64,000 bases of DNA from Streptococcus suis (GCF_024509525.1 NZ_JAMWEM010000005.1:94211-158210), one strand, 5' to 3'. Shown: positions 25,508 to 35,258, counted from the first letter of the stretch. The notes: generated by a model not told the origin, from the sequence alone. Translations and numbers: made by a program.

Positions 25508-26194
25508 ATGCAGTATATTGCAGTGATTGGTGACATCATTGAATCCAAGAAAGCCTTAGACCGTCAACTTATCCAAAACCAGTTAGAAATTACCTTGCAG
25601 CAAGTCAACAAAGACTATGCAAACCACTTCGCCTCCCCTTTTACCATTACCAAGGGCGATGAATTTCAGGCTCTCTGTCTACCAAATGCTTCGATTTTCT
25701 TGATGATTGACCGTATTCAAGAGATGTTTTATGGGCAAATCAGCATCCGTTTTGGCATTGGTTTAGGGGAAATTCTGACAGAAATCAATCCCAAACAGAG
25801 TATCGGTGCTGACGGACCAGCCTACTGGCAGGCCCGTGAAGCGATCGACTTTATTCATGACCACAATGATTATGGGACTAGCCAACTGGCTTTTTCTTCA
25901 GAAGTCAATCAGCTTAATCAGGCAGTTAATGCCCTCTTGACCTCCAGCGATTATATCAAGGCTGGTTGGAACAAAACACAACATGAGTTTTTCCAACAGC
26001 TTTTAGAGGCTGGAATTTATTCTGAAGACTTCAAGCAAAAACCACTGGCTCAGGCTTTTAAACTCAGTCAAAGTGCCTTTACCAAACGCCTCAAATCCAG
26101 CGGGGTCAAGCTTTATCTCCGCAATCGACAAACAGCTGTTCATCTGATTTTACAGACAGCCAAAGCCTTAAAGCAAAGGAGTGACCAGACATGA
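25508..26194 (+). CDS. satD: SatD-family protein, possible autoregulator
   Basis: 228 residues from MQYIAVIGDIIESKKALDR (AGGAGGGAG before the ATG). The fold is unknown; the N-terminal DIIESK motif and TKGDEFQAL segment are typical of SatD from the S. mutans secretion and acid tolerance locus. The C-terminal 45 residues (FKLSQSAFTKRLKSSGVKLY) look like a helix-turn-helix, which fits the operator array in its promoter. It overlaps the next gene by 4 nt (ATGA). Confidence 0.82.
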   Translation: MQYIAVIGDIIESKKALDRQLIQNQLEITLQQVNKDYANHFASPFTITKGDEFQALCLPNASIFLMIDRIQEMFYGQISIRFGIGLGEILTEINPKQSIGADGPAYWQAREAIDFIHDHNDYGTSQLAFSSEVNQLNQAVNALLTSSDYIKAGWNKTQHEFFQQLLEAGIYSEDFKQKPLAQAFKLSQSAFTKRLKSSGVKLYLRNRQTAVHLILQTAKALKQRSDQT

Positions 26195-26945
26195 GTTTTT
26201 CCCTCCTATCATCTTATTTGACTGGACAGCCAGTGCTGATCATGCTGATTCTGGCTCATTTTATCGGTGATTTTATCCTGCAAAGTCAAAAACTAGCGGA
26301 TAAGAAAAAGAAGCAGTTTTCTGCTCTCTGCCTGCATCTAATCTTGGTGGCCTTACCACTCACGATCCTCGCTCTGCTATTTCCATTTCCCCACCAAAAC
26401 AATGATTTATTCTTCCAGGTTTGGCTGAGCCACGTGGCGATTGATTATGGAAAATACTTTCTCAGCAAGCGTGGGTTGGTGAAGGATCTTGGGAAGGGAC
26501 TGCTTTTCTAGTGGACCAAGCCTTGCATCTGGCGGCGATTGTCATTCTTTATCAGCAAATCGGGGTCAATCTTCCAGCCTCAAGTCTATGGAATCAAGAT
26601 CCGGCTCTGGTTTACTTTAGTCTGCAAGTGCTCTTTTTGATTGCTGTGACGAAGCCGGTCAACATTCTTTTCAAGCTCTTTATCAGCAAATATCAAGTAG
26701 TAGAAGGAGAAGAATCGCAAACAGTGACGGGAGCAGGAGCTTTGATTGGTCAACTGGAACGCTTGATTATGGGGATTTTCCTGCTCTTAGGTCAGTATGC
26801 AGCGATTGGACTGGTATTTACAGCCAAGTCCATTGCCCGCTTTAACAAAATCTCTGAAAACCAAGCCTTTGCGGAATACTATCTGATCGGCTCGCTCTTT
26901 AGCATCATTAGTGTACTGGTTTTGTATGCTTTGTTAATTTTATAA
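26191..26945 (+). pseudogene. DUF3307 (SatE-like) membrane protein, single frameshift
   Basis: The first frame (26191-26511) encodes a membrane start MLILAHFIGDFILQSQKLADK with the HxxxD motif and VAIDYGKYFLSKRGL, ending GKGLLF*. The second frame (from GTG 26511 to 26945) continues VDQALHLAAIVILYQQ. Inserting one T in CTTTTC-TAGTGG would join them as GLLFLVDQALHL, the uninterrupted DUF3307 pattern. The stop and the GTG overlap (TAGTG), so reinitiation could still give two half-proteins. Function unknown; the gene follows satD in other streptococci. Confidence 0.8.
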
Positions 26946-26985
26946 AAGAAAAAAGTTTACATAATTTATTTTGTGTAAAATTTTT

Positions 26986-27420
26986 TTAGAATTCTAATCG
27001 TAGTATAATTTCATCTTCATCGTATTCGCCAGTTTCAACAAAGCCAAGTGATTGATATAAAGCTTTGGCTGGGGTGTTTTGGGATAAAATGCAGAGCTGA
27101 ACAGCTAAAAATTTTCTTTCTGAGCGGAATTTTTCCAGTAACTGTGTCATAGCCTGACGACCCAAACCTTGTCGCTGATAATTGGAATCAATAAAGAATT
27201 CAGAGATGAGATAGGCTTGCCGTTCAGGAAAATCATGATATAAAATCAAGCCAACAGGACAATCTTGCTGGTAAATCAAATAAGCCTGGTTATCAAACAT
27301 CCGATAAGCAAATGCACGTGCCAAAGTTGTCACCTTATCCGCAACAAATTCGGCTTGGTCAGGAGAAACAGATAAAGGAACTCGCCAATTCTCTGGACTG
27401 ATAGGAACAAAATCTAGCAT
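26986..27420 (-). CDS. GNAT-family N-acetyltransferase
   Basis: 144 residues from MLDFVPISPENWRV; GAAAGGA precedes this ATG, and upstream in-frame codons are unlikely to be used. The acetyl-CoA motif A is FFIDSNYQRQGLGRQAMTQL, followed by NTPAKALYQSLGFVETGEYD (motif B). The substrate is not predictable. It is the first minus-strand gene before the terminus and is convergent with the DUF3307 gene. Confidence 0.9.
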   Translation of the reverse strand: MLDFVPISPENWRVPLSVSPDQAEFVADKVTTLARAFAYRMFDNQAYLIYQQDCPVGLILYHDFPERQAYLISEFFIDSNYQRQGLGRQAMTQLLEKFRSERKFLAVQLCILSQNTPAKALYQSLGFVETGEYDEDEIILRLEF

Positions 27421-27485
27421 AGAACATCCTTTCGTATTTGTTTGTATTATATCATATTTTTTATTAACTAAATTTCTCCACATAC

Positions 27486-27520
27486 ATCTTTCCGAAAAAC
27501 CATAATTTTCTTGAAACTTA
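27486..27520 (+). other. dif(SL)-like chromosome dimer resolution site
   Basis: The sequence has the two arms TTTCCGAAAAAC and TTTTCTTGAAA separated by CATAAT, about 50 bp upstream of xerS. This is the arrangement of the streptococcal/lactococcal dif(SL) site used by XerS, remembered from the literature. Gene orientation changes from mostly plus to mostly minus around it, as expected at the replication terminus. Confidence 0.85.
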
Positions 27521-27568
27521 TATAAGATTATGCTATACTACTCATATAACAAAAATCAGGAGAAATAC

Positions 27569-28639
27569 ATGCGTCGTGAGTTATTACTAGAAAAAATTGA
27601 ACAGCTAAAAGAAATCATGCCTTGGTATGTCTTGGAATATTATCAATCAAAGCTGGCTGTGCCTTACAGTTTTACTACCTTATATGAATACTTGAAAGAA
27701 TATCGTCGTTTTTTTGAGTGGTTACAGGATTCAGATTTGGTCGCTGTTGAACAGATTGCTGATATTCCGTTGGATATTCTGGAACATTTGACAAAAAAAG
27801 ATATGGAAGCCTTCATTCTTTATCTGCGGGAGCGTCCCTTGCTGAACGCCAATACCACGCAGAATGGTGTGTCACAGACCACCATTAACCGTACCCTGTC
27901 GGCACTTTCTAGTCTCTTCAAGTATTTAACCGAAGAAGTGGAAAATGAGCAGGGCGAGCCCTACTTCTACCGCAATGTCATGAAGAAGGTGTCCACCAAG
28001 AAGAAGAAGGAAACCTTGGCAGCGCGGGCGGAGAACATCAAGCAAAAGCTCTTTTTAGGCGATGAAACCATGGAATTTTTGGACTATGTAGACAAGGAAT
28101 ACCAGGTCAATCTCTCCAAACGTGCCCTATCCTCCTTCCAAAAAAACAAGGAACGAGACTTGGCGATTTTGGCACTTCTCTTGGCATCTGGTGTTCGTCT
28201 GTCTGAGGCGGTCAATCTGGACCTCCGTGATGTCAATCTCAAGCTGATGATGATTGAGGTGACGCGTAAAGGGGGCAAGCGGGACTCAGTCAATGTGGCA
28301 GGATTTGCTAAGCCTTACCTAGAAGCCTATATGGGCATTCGCCAGCAACGCTACAAGGCTGAGAAAACGGATACAGCCTTTTTCCTGTCTGAGTACCGTG
28401 GTCTGCCTAATCGTATCGACGCTTCTTCCATTGAGAAAATGGTGGCCAAGTATTCTGCGGACTTCAAGATACGCGTAACCCCCCACAAACTCCGTCATAC
28501 CTTGGCAACACGGCTCTACGACGCCACCAAGTCGCAAGTTCTGGTCAGTCATCAGCTGGGCCACGCCAATACCCAGGTCACTGACCTCTATACCCATATC
28601 GTCAACGATGAGCAGAAAAATGCTCTGGATAAATTATGA
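27569..28639 (+). CDS. xerS: Tyrosine recombinase XerS
   Basis: 356 residues from [13 protein letters not shown] (CAGGAG 7 nt before ATG). It resolves chromosome dimers at dif(SL) during division, acting alone in streptococci. The N-terminal SAM-like DNA-binding domain covers residues 1-150; the catalytic domain has Arg in [12 protein letters not shown], HxLRH in [13 protein letters not shown], and the nucleophile in DLYTHI. The recombination site is directly upstream. It is not part of a mobile element. Confidence 0.96.
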   Translation: MRRELLLEKIEQLKEIMPWYVLEYYQSKLAVPYSFTTLYEYLKEYRRFFEWLQDSDLVAVEQIADIPLDILEHLTKKDMEAFILYLRERPLLNANTTQNGVSQTTINRTLSALSSLFKYLTEEVENEQGEPYFYRNVMKKVSTKKKKETLAARAENIKQKLFLGDETMEFLDYVDKEYQVNLSKRALSSFQKNKERDLAILALLLASGVRLSEAVNLDLRDVNLKLMMIEVTRKGGKRDSVNVAGFAKPYLEAYMGIRQQRYKAEKTDTAFFLSEYRGLPNRIDASSIEKMVAKYSADFKIRVTPHKLRHTLATRLYDATKSQVLVSHQLGHANTQVTDLYTHIVNDEQKNALDKL

Positions 28640-28666
28640 TTTTACGTAATATAAATTATGTAAAAC

Positions 28667-28699
28667 AACACGGGTAAGCTCAAACTTACTCGTGTTTTC
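28667..28699. terminator. Bidirectional terminator between xerS and the phosphohexomutase
   Basis: AACACGGGTAAG pairs with CTTACTCGTGTT (one G-U) around CTCAAA, with T-rich sequence on both sides. It ends two convergent genes. Confidence 0.8.
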
Positions 28700-28702
28700 A
28701 AT

Positions 28703-30211
28703 TTATAGCAATTCTTTCAATTTTTCCTGATTGACAGCTGGGTACTGGTTCAAAAAGGCTGACAAAGTTTTCAAAACGGCAGGAATATAGCCAGTTTGGT
28801 CGTTTTCCACCTGCAAGACCAAGAGTGGCTCGTGGAGGCTCATGCGGAGCAAGAGCCAGCCGTCACCATAAGGCTCAGTCAGGTCAAACCGCACTCCTTC
28901 TTCGTTTTCTGGGTTGAAAACAAAGCCTTCGAGGTAGGTGTTTCTGAGATCAGCAATGACCTGTTCACCAAGTGCTCGATAGTCCGTGGCTTCCAGCTTG
29001 AACCGCACTTCTTGGGTTTCCAAGGGTTGCTTGAGCTGGGCAATCAAGTCGTCCAAAGACTTGCCTTCCGCTTGCAGTTTTGGTAAGAGCATGAGAATCT
29101 TAGCCGCTACATAGGTTCCGTCATCGAGGAAGTAATTTTCCTTAAAGGCAGCGTGTCCTGAGGTTTCGATAGCCAACTGGCAATCAACTCCCTCTTGATT
29201 TGCTGAAATAGCACGGTTGATGACATTACGGTAGCCTGAAATATAGCGAACTTGTTTGCCTCCCAGACTTTCTATAAAGACCTTAAGGTGTTCAGTCGTT
29301 GGGGAATTGGTCACAATGCTGGTTCCTGGATGTTCAGCTAGGACAATCTGGCTGAGAACGGCAATCAGGTTGTTACGATTGAGAATTTCTCCTGACTTGG
29401 TGACCAGGGCGGCACGGTCAACGTCGGTATCAAAGATAATGCCTAGGTCTGCACCTTGCTTCAAGACAGCCTGACGAATGCTTTCCATAGCTTCCTTGTT
29501 ATCTGGGTTTGGAACATGGTTTGGGAAGGTGCCGTCTGGGTCTAGGAATTGTGAACCAGTGGTATCTGCTCCCAATTCTGCCAAAACTTTCTCAGCAAAA
29601 AATCCGCCTGCACCGTTTCCAGCATCAACGATGATATTAAGACCTGTCAGTGGTTTTTCTTGTCCACCACAGGCGGTACGAATTTTACCAACCAAGTCTT
29701 GGGCATAAGGCGTAATCAAGTCTGCTTTGGTCACACTTCCAAGGGAAGAAACTGGTAAGTCTTCACCATGTGAGAGGATGAAGTCGATATCTTCATGTTC
29801 TGCTCCGCCATTTTCCGAAAAAATCTTAATGCCGTTGAAGTAATAAGGCAGGTGGCTGGCAGTAACCATGACGCCTGCGTGGCACTTGAACTGCGGGTAC
29901 TGGGTGCTCATGAAGAGGGCTGGCGTGGTGGCCATGCCGAAGTCAATCAACTGAATGCCCAAACGCACTGCTTCTTCTGTGAAGGCGGCGACCAAGTCTG
30001 GACCACTGAGGCGGCTATCTCGGCCGATACCAATCTTGAGTTGTCCTACTTGATAGGCTTGAGCAAGTTCAGGCTTCTGAGTTAGCCAATGAACAAGACC
30101 ACGTACCACTTCCTTGATGGCCTGTGGAGTGAGATTGACAGCATATTCATCTGTAGCGATAGCAATTCCACGAATATCCGATCCGTTTTGCAAAACATGA
30201 TGGTGTGACAT
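28703..30211 (-). CDS. Phosphoglucomutase/phosphomannomutase
   Basis: 502 residues of the alpha-D-phosphohexomutase family, which interconverts hexose 1- and 6-phosphates. The phosphoserine loop is MVTASHLPYYFNGIK near residue 115-130, the metal loop is FDTDVDRAAL near 260, the sugar loop is AIETSGHAAFKENY and the phosphate loop lies near the C-terminus. The active-site loop reads TASHLP rather than the usual TASHNP. AGGAGG precedes the ATG. It may supply sugar phosphates for surface polysaccharide; whether glucose or mannose is preferred is open. Confidence 0.92.
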   Translation of the reverse strand: MSHHHVLQNGSDIRGIAIATDEYAVNLTPQAIKEVVRGLVHWLTQKPELAQAYQVGQLKIGIGRDSRLSGPDLVAAFTEEAVRLGIQLIDFGMATTPALFMSTQYPQFKCHAGVMVTASHLPYYFNGIKIFSENGGAEHEDIDFILSHGEDLPVSSLGSVTKADLITPYAQDLVGKIRTACGGQEKPLTGLNIIVDAGNGAGGFFAEKVLAELGADTTGSQFLDPDGTFPNHVPNPDNKEAMESIRQAVLKQGADLGIIFDTDVDRAALVTKSGEILNRNNLIAVLSQIVLAEHPGTSIVTNSPTTEHLKVFIESLGGKQVRYISGYRNVINRAISANQEGVDCQLAIETSGHAAFKENYFLDDGTYVAAKILMLLPKLQAEGKSLDDLIAQLKQPLETQEVRFKLEATDYRALGEQVIADLRNTYLEGFVFNPENEEGVRFDLTEPYGDGWLLLRMSLHEPLLVLQVENDQTGYIPAVLKTLSAFLNQYPAVNQEKLKELL

Positions 30212-30287
30212 AGTAGCCTCCTGATTTATCTAGTAGGTTCAGTATATCACAAAATCAAAACGCTTTCAAAAGAAAAAAGTACAGCTT

Positions 30288-31229
30288 CTACTGTACTTTG
30301 GTGATGGTTACTGTGGTGCCGACGTCTACTCGGCTTTCCACTGAAATAACTAGTTCCAACTGATTCAAGACCCGCTTGGTCAGATACAAGCCAAATCCTG
30401 TGGCTTTTTGGTGTTCACGGCCATTAAAACCTGTAAATCCCTCATCAAACAGGCGAGGAATATCTTCAACCAGAATCCCAATTCCCGTATCGGAAATGGA
30501 AATTCCTTCATTCAGTTCAATAGTGACCTTACCACCAGTTTTATTGTACTTGAGGGCGTTGTCGATTATCTGTGACAGGGCGAAGCTGAGCCATTTCTTA
30601 TCGGTTTTCAGCGACCAGTTACCGTCAATCTGGATACTAATGTCTTTTTGTAGAAACTGGTTGCGGTATTTTTTCACCACTTCCACCACTACTTCTCTGA
30701 CTTCCACCTGCTCAAAGCGAAAATCGCTAGAATGGTTGGTTAGTTTGAGGTAGTTGAGGAGATTGGCCATGTAGTTGTCCAAGCGTAAAAGCTGATGGTC
30801 GACATCTTTCTGATTGAGATTATCAGTCTGGCTCATCAAAGACAGGGCAGCCAGCGGCACTTTCATCTGGTGGGACCACATTTTGACCATAGCTTGCAGG
30901 TCTTCTTCTCGTGACTTATAGACCAAAAGTTGCTCCCGCGTCGCCTCCTTCTCTGCCTCAATCAAGTTGAGATAGGCCAAGTCTACAGGCTTATTGAGCA
31001 GGGGCAAAGCCTCTTCATGGACATAGTCTTCCAAGGCTCTTATGCGGTTGCGAAACTTCCAGAAAAGCCCTGCAGTCAGAAGAATTAAGAGGGTTAGGGA
31101 CAATAGCAGAGCGTTTTGCAGGAATTCGGTAGGCAGTTGATAGAGAAAGAAAAGCAAGATAAAACTAGTAGCCAGAACAATGTAGGAGAAGTAAAAACTC
31201 CTGTATTCACGGATAAATTTTGCTATCAT
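30288..31229 (-). CDS. BceS-type intramembrane-sensing histidine kinase
   Basis: 313 residues. Two membrane helices at the N-terminus (residues about 15-60) are separated by only a few residues, so there is no outer sensor domain; kinases of this type sense antimicrobial peptides through a partner BceAB transporter. The phosphoacceptor is in KMWSHQMKVPLAALSL, and the ATPase domain has QIIDNALKYNKTGG and a degenerate G2 (GFGLYLTK). It overlaps the regulator gene by 4 nt. The transporter partner is encoded at 32521-35244. Confidence 0.9.
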   Translation of the reverse strand: MIAKFIREYRSFYFSYIVLATSFILLFFLYQLPTEFLQNALLLSLTLLILLTAGLFWKFRNRIRALEDYVHEEALPLLNKPVDLAYLNLIEAEKEATREQLLVYKSREEDLQAMVKMWSHQMKVPLAALSLMSQTDNLNQKDVDHQLLRLDNYMANLLNYLKLTNHSSDFRFEQVEVREVVVEVVKKYRNQFLQKDISIQIDGNWSLKTDKKWLSFALSQIIDNALKYNKTGGKVTIELNEGISISDTGIGILVEDIPRLFDEGFTGFNGREHQKATGFGLYLTKRVLNQLELVISVESRVDVGTTVTITKVQ

Positions 31230-31900
31230 TTGACTAAGTACCCCACGCCACGAACGGTATGAATACGTTCAAAACCGACCTCGCTCACCTTCTTACGCAG
31301 TCTGGTCATGTTGACATTGAGCGTATTCTGGTCAATAAATTCTTCATTTTCCCAGAGTTTTTCCAAGAGTTCCTCTTTACTAACAATCTGCCCTTGTCGT
31401 TCTAGTAAGGCGGACAAAATCTTGGTTTCCGTAGGAGATAATTGAACCTGATCCGATTCGTTTGAAAATCGCCCGTCTAAACTAAGCTGGAATTGGTCGA
31501 TAGACAAATCGCTCGATTTGCTGAATTGATTGACCCGACGCAGGAAGGCACCGATTTTAGCATCTAAAATTCCCAGTGAAAACGGTTTGGATACAAAATC
31601 ATCGCCCCCCATGTTCATAGCCATGACCGCATTCATCTCATCATCGCTAGAGGAGATAAAGATAATGGGCATAGTCATGGTTTTACGGATCTCTGTCGTC
31701 CAATAAAAGCCGTTGTAATAGGGTAGGCTAATATCCATCAGCACCAAGTCTGGTTTGATTTCCGCAACTTCCTGACTGACAGCACGGAAATTCTGCACAC
31801 TTTCTACCTGATAAGATTTTCCCAAATGCTGCTTCAAGAGTTGGACAATCATCTCATCATCTTCAACAATATAAATCTTCTCTTTTTTCATCATTTTCAT
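31226..31900 (-). CDS. BceR-type response regulator (OmpR family)
   Basis: 224 residues. The receiver domain has EDDEMIV, the phosphoacceptor Asp in LVLMDISLP, Ser in FISSSDD and Lys in DFVSKPFS; the C-terminal winged helix has LSPTETKILSALLERQGQIV and TVRGVGYLVK. Starts at 31900 or 31891 are both possible; neither has a strong ribosome site. It lies downstream of a toxin-antitoxin pair, which separates it from bceB. It probably activates the promoter at 38319-38383. Confidence 0.9.
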   Translation of the reverse strand: MKMMKKEKIYIVEDDEMIVQLLKQHLGKSYQVESVQNFRAVSQEVAEIKPDLVLMDISLPYYNGFYWTTEIRKTMTMPIIFISSSDDEMNAVMAMNMGGDDFVSKPFSLGILDAKIGAFLRRVNQFSKSSDLSIDQFQLSLDGRFSNESDQVQLSPTETKILSALLERQGQIVSKEELLEKLWENEEFIDQNTLNVNMTRLRKKVSEVGFERIHTVRGVGYLVK

Positions 31901-31932
31901 TCTGCAAAAGCCAGGACACAGGTCTTGGCTTT

Positions 31933-32199
31933 CTATTTATATATTTCTTTCCGATGCCCGACTTCAAGGGCAGTTACAATCAATTTATCATCTTCAATGC
32001 TGACGATGACCCTGTAATTTCCGATACGATACCGCCATTGGCCAGAACGATTGGCCGTCAAGGCTTTACCGTACTGTCTGGGATTGTCGCACCCGTCAAT
32101 ATGCTTGTAAAGATACCGCAAAATCAAACTTGCAGCCGTTTTATCCAACTTTCGAATTTGCTTTTGAGCCTTAGCAGACAAAACAACCTTATAACTCAA
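31933..32199 (-). CDS. RelE/ParE-family toxin
   Basis: 88 residues, MSYKVVLSAKAQKQIRKLDK ... SGQWRYRIGNYRVIVSIEDD, the compact RelE fold with basic residues for RNA cleavage on the ribosome. The start codon is TTG (GAGGAG at 7 nt) and overlaps the antitoxin end by 11 nt, giving coupled translation. It is a type II toxin with the antitoxin encoded first. Confidence 0.9.
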   Translation of the reverse strand: MSYKVVLSAKAQKQIRKLDKTAASLILRYLYKHIDGCDNPRQYGKALTANRSGQWRYRIGNYRVIVSIEDDKLIVTALEVGHRKEIYK

Positions 32200-32428
32200 T
32201 GCCCAACTCCTCAGCCATTTGTTCTAATGTTATCGGCTCAATGCCATTCGCCAAGTCTGCTTGGTATTCTGCCCAAGCAATATCTGCCACACGTGCATCG
32301 TACTCGTCTTCAAGGGCTTCAAGGGTTTTAGTCCGAATGAGTTCTGACAAACTCACACCTTCAAACTTTGCCATAGCCTGCATAAAGAGTTTGTCCTGCT
32401 CAGAAACTTTCAATGTAATAGCTGCCAT
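32189..32428 (-). CDS. RelB-like antitoxin
   Basis: 79 residues starting MAAITLKVSEQDKLFMQAMA, a ribbon-helix-helix N-terminus that should bind its own promoter, and an acidic C-terminus (ANGIEPITLEQMAEELGIEL) that would wrap the toxin. AGAGGTAAG precedes the ATG. The pair is inserted between bceB and the response-regulator gene. Confidence 0.88.
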   Translation of the reverse strand: MAAITLKVSEQDKLFMQAMAKFEGVSLSELIRTKTLEALEDEYDARVADIAWAEYQADLANGIEPITLEQMAEELGIEL

Positions 32429-32520
32429 TTTTCTTACCTCTTATAGTATTCCTTTGGTATTACCATTGTAACACTATTTCCCTAGAAATGCAAGAAATCT
32501 CGCACAAGGCGAGACTTCTT

Positions 32521-34491
32521 CTACCGTTCAATAATGCGGTAATAGGTGCGACTAGTCCACTTGTAAATGACAAAGTAAATCAGAGCGACTGCCAGTAGGG
32601 TGATGCCGCTGACTGTGTAAATCATTAGTGATGAGGTAACACCAAAACTCAGTAGCATTTGCTTGAGCATGACAAGGGCGATGACAAAGTGCAGGGTCGC
32701 CATGACCAAAGGCATAAAGAAGACAATAAGTATTTGGGAGTTAATGGTCTTTTTGACCGATGCTGCACTCATGCCCACTTCTTGTAGAATCTTGTAGGAT
32801 TTCTTGTCTTCATGCCCTTCCGAATACTGCTTATAGTAGATAATCAAGGCTGCACCCAGTAGGAAACTAATTCCCAGCAAGAAGCCTGTAAAGAGGAAAC
32901 CGCCTGTAAAGCCCATCAGCAAATTGGTGAAGTCTGCTCGTTGTATGACATTTCCAAGATACTCTCCACTCTCATCGAAAATTTCATATATATCGCCTGC
33001 CTGCTCACCAACTTTTGCTACTTCTTCATTGGTCAAGTCGGTAAAGACACGGTAGTCCAGACTAACAAGATAGCCTTGCGGATTATTGGACTCATAATAC
33101 TCACGAACAGCATCCAACACAGTGTCATCACTGACTACCATAACGGCGGCATTTAGCGTATTGGTGATGTCTGGGAAAATAGCCTGGTCAAGATTGGCTA
33201 CATTCTCAAAGGTTTGATCGCCCAAAACAAGCTTCTTCAGCGATGGTTTTTCGCTCGGACGCATAAAGACCACTTGATTGGCAGCAAGATCTGGCAGGTC
33301 ATTCCCCAATTTTCTGAAATCATCTTGGGTGATGAAGTAGGTAAAGGCCATTTTGCTAAAGTCTGGATTGGCAATAGTTTCTGGGCTAATGACAATCTCT
33401 TCGCCACTATCATAGACCAAACCTGCTTGGTAGGTCAGATAGGATAGATTGTCATTGGCTTTTTCTGGAAAATGGCTGAGCACCGATTGCTGATAGGCAG
33501 CTACACCTTGACTTCTATCCGAAACTTTATAGGTAATAGATGTTTCCTTGGGATAGAGTCCACTTGTCATATTTGCCATACCTGTATAAAGGGAGGTTGT
33601 GGTCGCAATGGTCACAAAGGCCATGACTGCAAGCAGCGTAATATTGGCCAAACCCGTTGCATGCTGTTTCATCCGGAAAATCATCTGCGAAGTCGTAATG
33701 AAATGCTCTGGCGTATAGAAATACCGCTTGTTTTTCCGACGAGCCTTCAAATACCAAGTCATAAAACTGATGTAGAACAGATAGGTCCCCGCAATGACAA
33801 AGAGCACAGCAATAAAGAACCGATAGATAACATCTAGACCTACTGCTTTAGATGAAAGCGATAGGTAGTATCCAACACCCAGTCCCACTACACCAAGGGC
33901 AGCCAGAAGGACATTGCCTTTCGGTTCCTTCTCTCCTTTTTCACTAGCTCGGAACAAAATCAGCGGACTGGTCTTGCCAATAGTCCGAATGGCCAGCAAT
34001 TCCAAGAGAAAGAAGAAACCAGCAAAGAGAAAGGCGGTCATGACAAAGGCCAGAGGGGCAATTCCAAAATGCAAATCACTATAATGTGTTAGATTGACAA
34101 AAATCAAGTAGAGAACATTCGCAAACACACCAGCTAAGACAGAACCAAGAACCACAACTAGCAAGAAAATCATCATCAATTCTAAGCTGGCTATCAAGGC
34201 TACCTTTTTCTTGTTCATCCCCAGCATGTTATAGAGACCAAATTCTCTCGCCCGTTGTTTCATCAGGAAATTAAAACTATAAATCTCCATAACGACCGAG
34301 AAAATGGTCAGAATAATCACACCAAGACCGATAGAAATGGCACCAGAGCCCATGGTCTTCATAACTGGACTCAGCATGATCAAGAACATGGAACAAATCA
34401 GGGTAAAGAGGACCAGACTGGCTAAAACGAAGGGAGCAAAAACACCCATGGATTTTCGGATATTTTGCCCAGCAAGTTTGAGGTAAAACAT
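32521..34491 (-). CDS. BceB-type ABC transporter permease
   Basis: 656 residues with ten predicted membrane helices: four in the first 230 residues, an outer domain of about 200 residues between helices 7 and 8 (MTSGLYPKETSITYKVSD to EYLGNVIQRADFT), and helices 8-10 at the end. This FtsX-like plan with a large extracellular loop defines BceB permeases, which free peptide-bound lipid II-cycle targets and signal to a BceS kinase. Its ATPase is encoded directly upstream (stop and ATG adjacent, TAG-ATG). Confidence 0.93.
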   Translation of the reverse strand: MFYLKLAGQNIRKSMGVFAPFVLASLVLFTLICSMFLIMLSPVMKTMGSGAISIGLGVIILTIFSVVMEIYSFNFLMKQRAREFGLYNMLGMNKKKVALIASLELMMIFLLVVVLGSVLAGVFANVLYLIFVNLTHYSDLHFGIAPLAFVMTAFLFAGFFFLLELLAIRTIGKTSPLILFRASEKGEKEPKGNVLLAALGVVGLGVGYYLSLSSKAVGLDVIYRFFIAVLFVIAGTYLFYISFMTWYLKARRKNKRYFYTPEHFITTSQMIFRMKQHATGLANITLLAVMAFVTIATTTSLYTGMANMTSGLYPKETSITYKVSDRSQGVAAYQQSVLSHFPEKANDNLSYLTYQAGLVYDSGEEIVISPETIANPDFSKMAFTYFITQDDFRKLGNDLPDLAANQVVFMRPSEKPSLKKLVLGDQTFENVANLDQAIFPDITNTLNAAVMVVSDDTVLDAVREYYESNNPQGYLVSLDYRVFTDLTNEEVAKVGEQAGDIYEIFDESGEYLGNVIQRADFTNLLMGFTGGFLFTGFLLGISFLLGAALIIYYKQYSEGHEDKKSYKILQEVGMSAASVKKTINSQILIVFFMPLVMATLHFVIALVMLKQMLLSFGVTSSLMIYTVSGITLLAVALIYFVIYKWTSRTYYRIIER

Positions 34492-35244
34492 CTACTCACC
34501 CCCTAAAAGTGCAGACATATTGAGCGAAATTTCCTTGGCAAAGTCTTGATTGCTCTTGTCTGCCTTGTACAATTGGTGGAAAATGCGACCATCTTTGATA
34601 AAGAGTACCCGTTTGGCATGGCTGGCGGCGTTGGCTGAGTGAGTTACCATGAGAATTGTTTGTCCATCTAGGTTGATTTCCTCAAACAAATTCAGCAAGT
34701 CTTCCGAATTGCGGTAATCTAGGGCAGCTGTCGGTTCATCCGCTAGAACAATCTGTGGCTGGGTAATCAAACTACGAGCAATGGCCACGCGCTGCTTTTG
34801 TCCACCAGATAGTTCAAAAGGACGTTTTTTCAGCAAATCTTGAATGCGTAGTTTTGGCGCCAGAGCTTTCAAACCTTTCTCCATTTCTTGATGACTAGCG
34901 CGAGCCAAAACCAGTGGTAAAAAGATATTGTCTTGGATAGAAAGAGTATCTAAGAGGTTAAAATCTTGGAAGACAAAGCCTAGATTACGCAAACGGAAAT
35001 CGGCCAACTTGCTTTCCTTGATTTTGGTGATGTCTTGATTGTTTAAGATAACAGAACCTCTTGTCGGCTTGTCCAAGGTTGCTAGAATATTGAGCAAAGT
35101 CGTCTTACCTGAACCACTTTCACCCATGATGGCGATAAACTCGCCCTCTTCTACCTTAAAATCCACATCTTGCAAGGCACGAGTTTCCTCTTTTGAAAAG
35201 CGCGTGCGATAAACTTTTTCTAAATGATTGATTTCTAATAACAT
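34492..35244 (-). CDS. BceA-type ABC transporter ATP-binding protein
   Basis: 250 residues. Walker [13 protein letters not shown] near residue 40, signature LSGGQKQR near 143 and Walker [11 protein letters not shown] near 163. MacB/BceA-like with the expected H-loop VTHSANAA. Translation starts from a region nearly identical to that of the LanF-type gene 2.5 kb upstream. Works with the permease encoded next. Confidence 0.94.
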   Translation of the reverse strand: MLLEINHLEKVYRTRFSKEETRALQDVDFKVEEGEFIAIMGESGSGKTTLLNILATLDKPTRGSVILNNQDITKIKESKLADFRLRNLGFVFQDFNLLDTLSIQDNIFLPLVLARASHQEMEKGLKALAPKLRIQDLLKKRPFELSGGQKQRVAIARSLITQPQIVLADEPTAALDYRNSEDLLNLFEEINLDGQTILMVTHSANAASHAKRVLFIKDGRIFHQLYKADKSNQDFAKEISLNMSALLGGE

Positions 35245-35258
35245 AGTTACTCCTAATT
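35210..35258 (-). repeat. 49-bp duplicated translation-start region (copy 1)
   Basis: 35210-35258 and 37699-37747 differ at one position of 49. Each includes the ribosome site AGGAGTAACT, the ATG and the first ~12 codons ([13 protein letters not shown]). The two genes beyond this point are different ABC ATPases, so a short conversion or duplication joined the same start to both. Confidence 0.85.

Noticed and set aside
27569..28639. Tyrosine recombinase as the integrase of an ICE or prophage
   Set aside because: The protein matches XerS in length and motifs, sits beside a dif-like site, and has no element genes around it.
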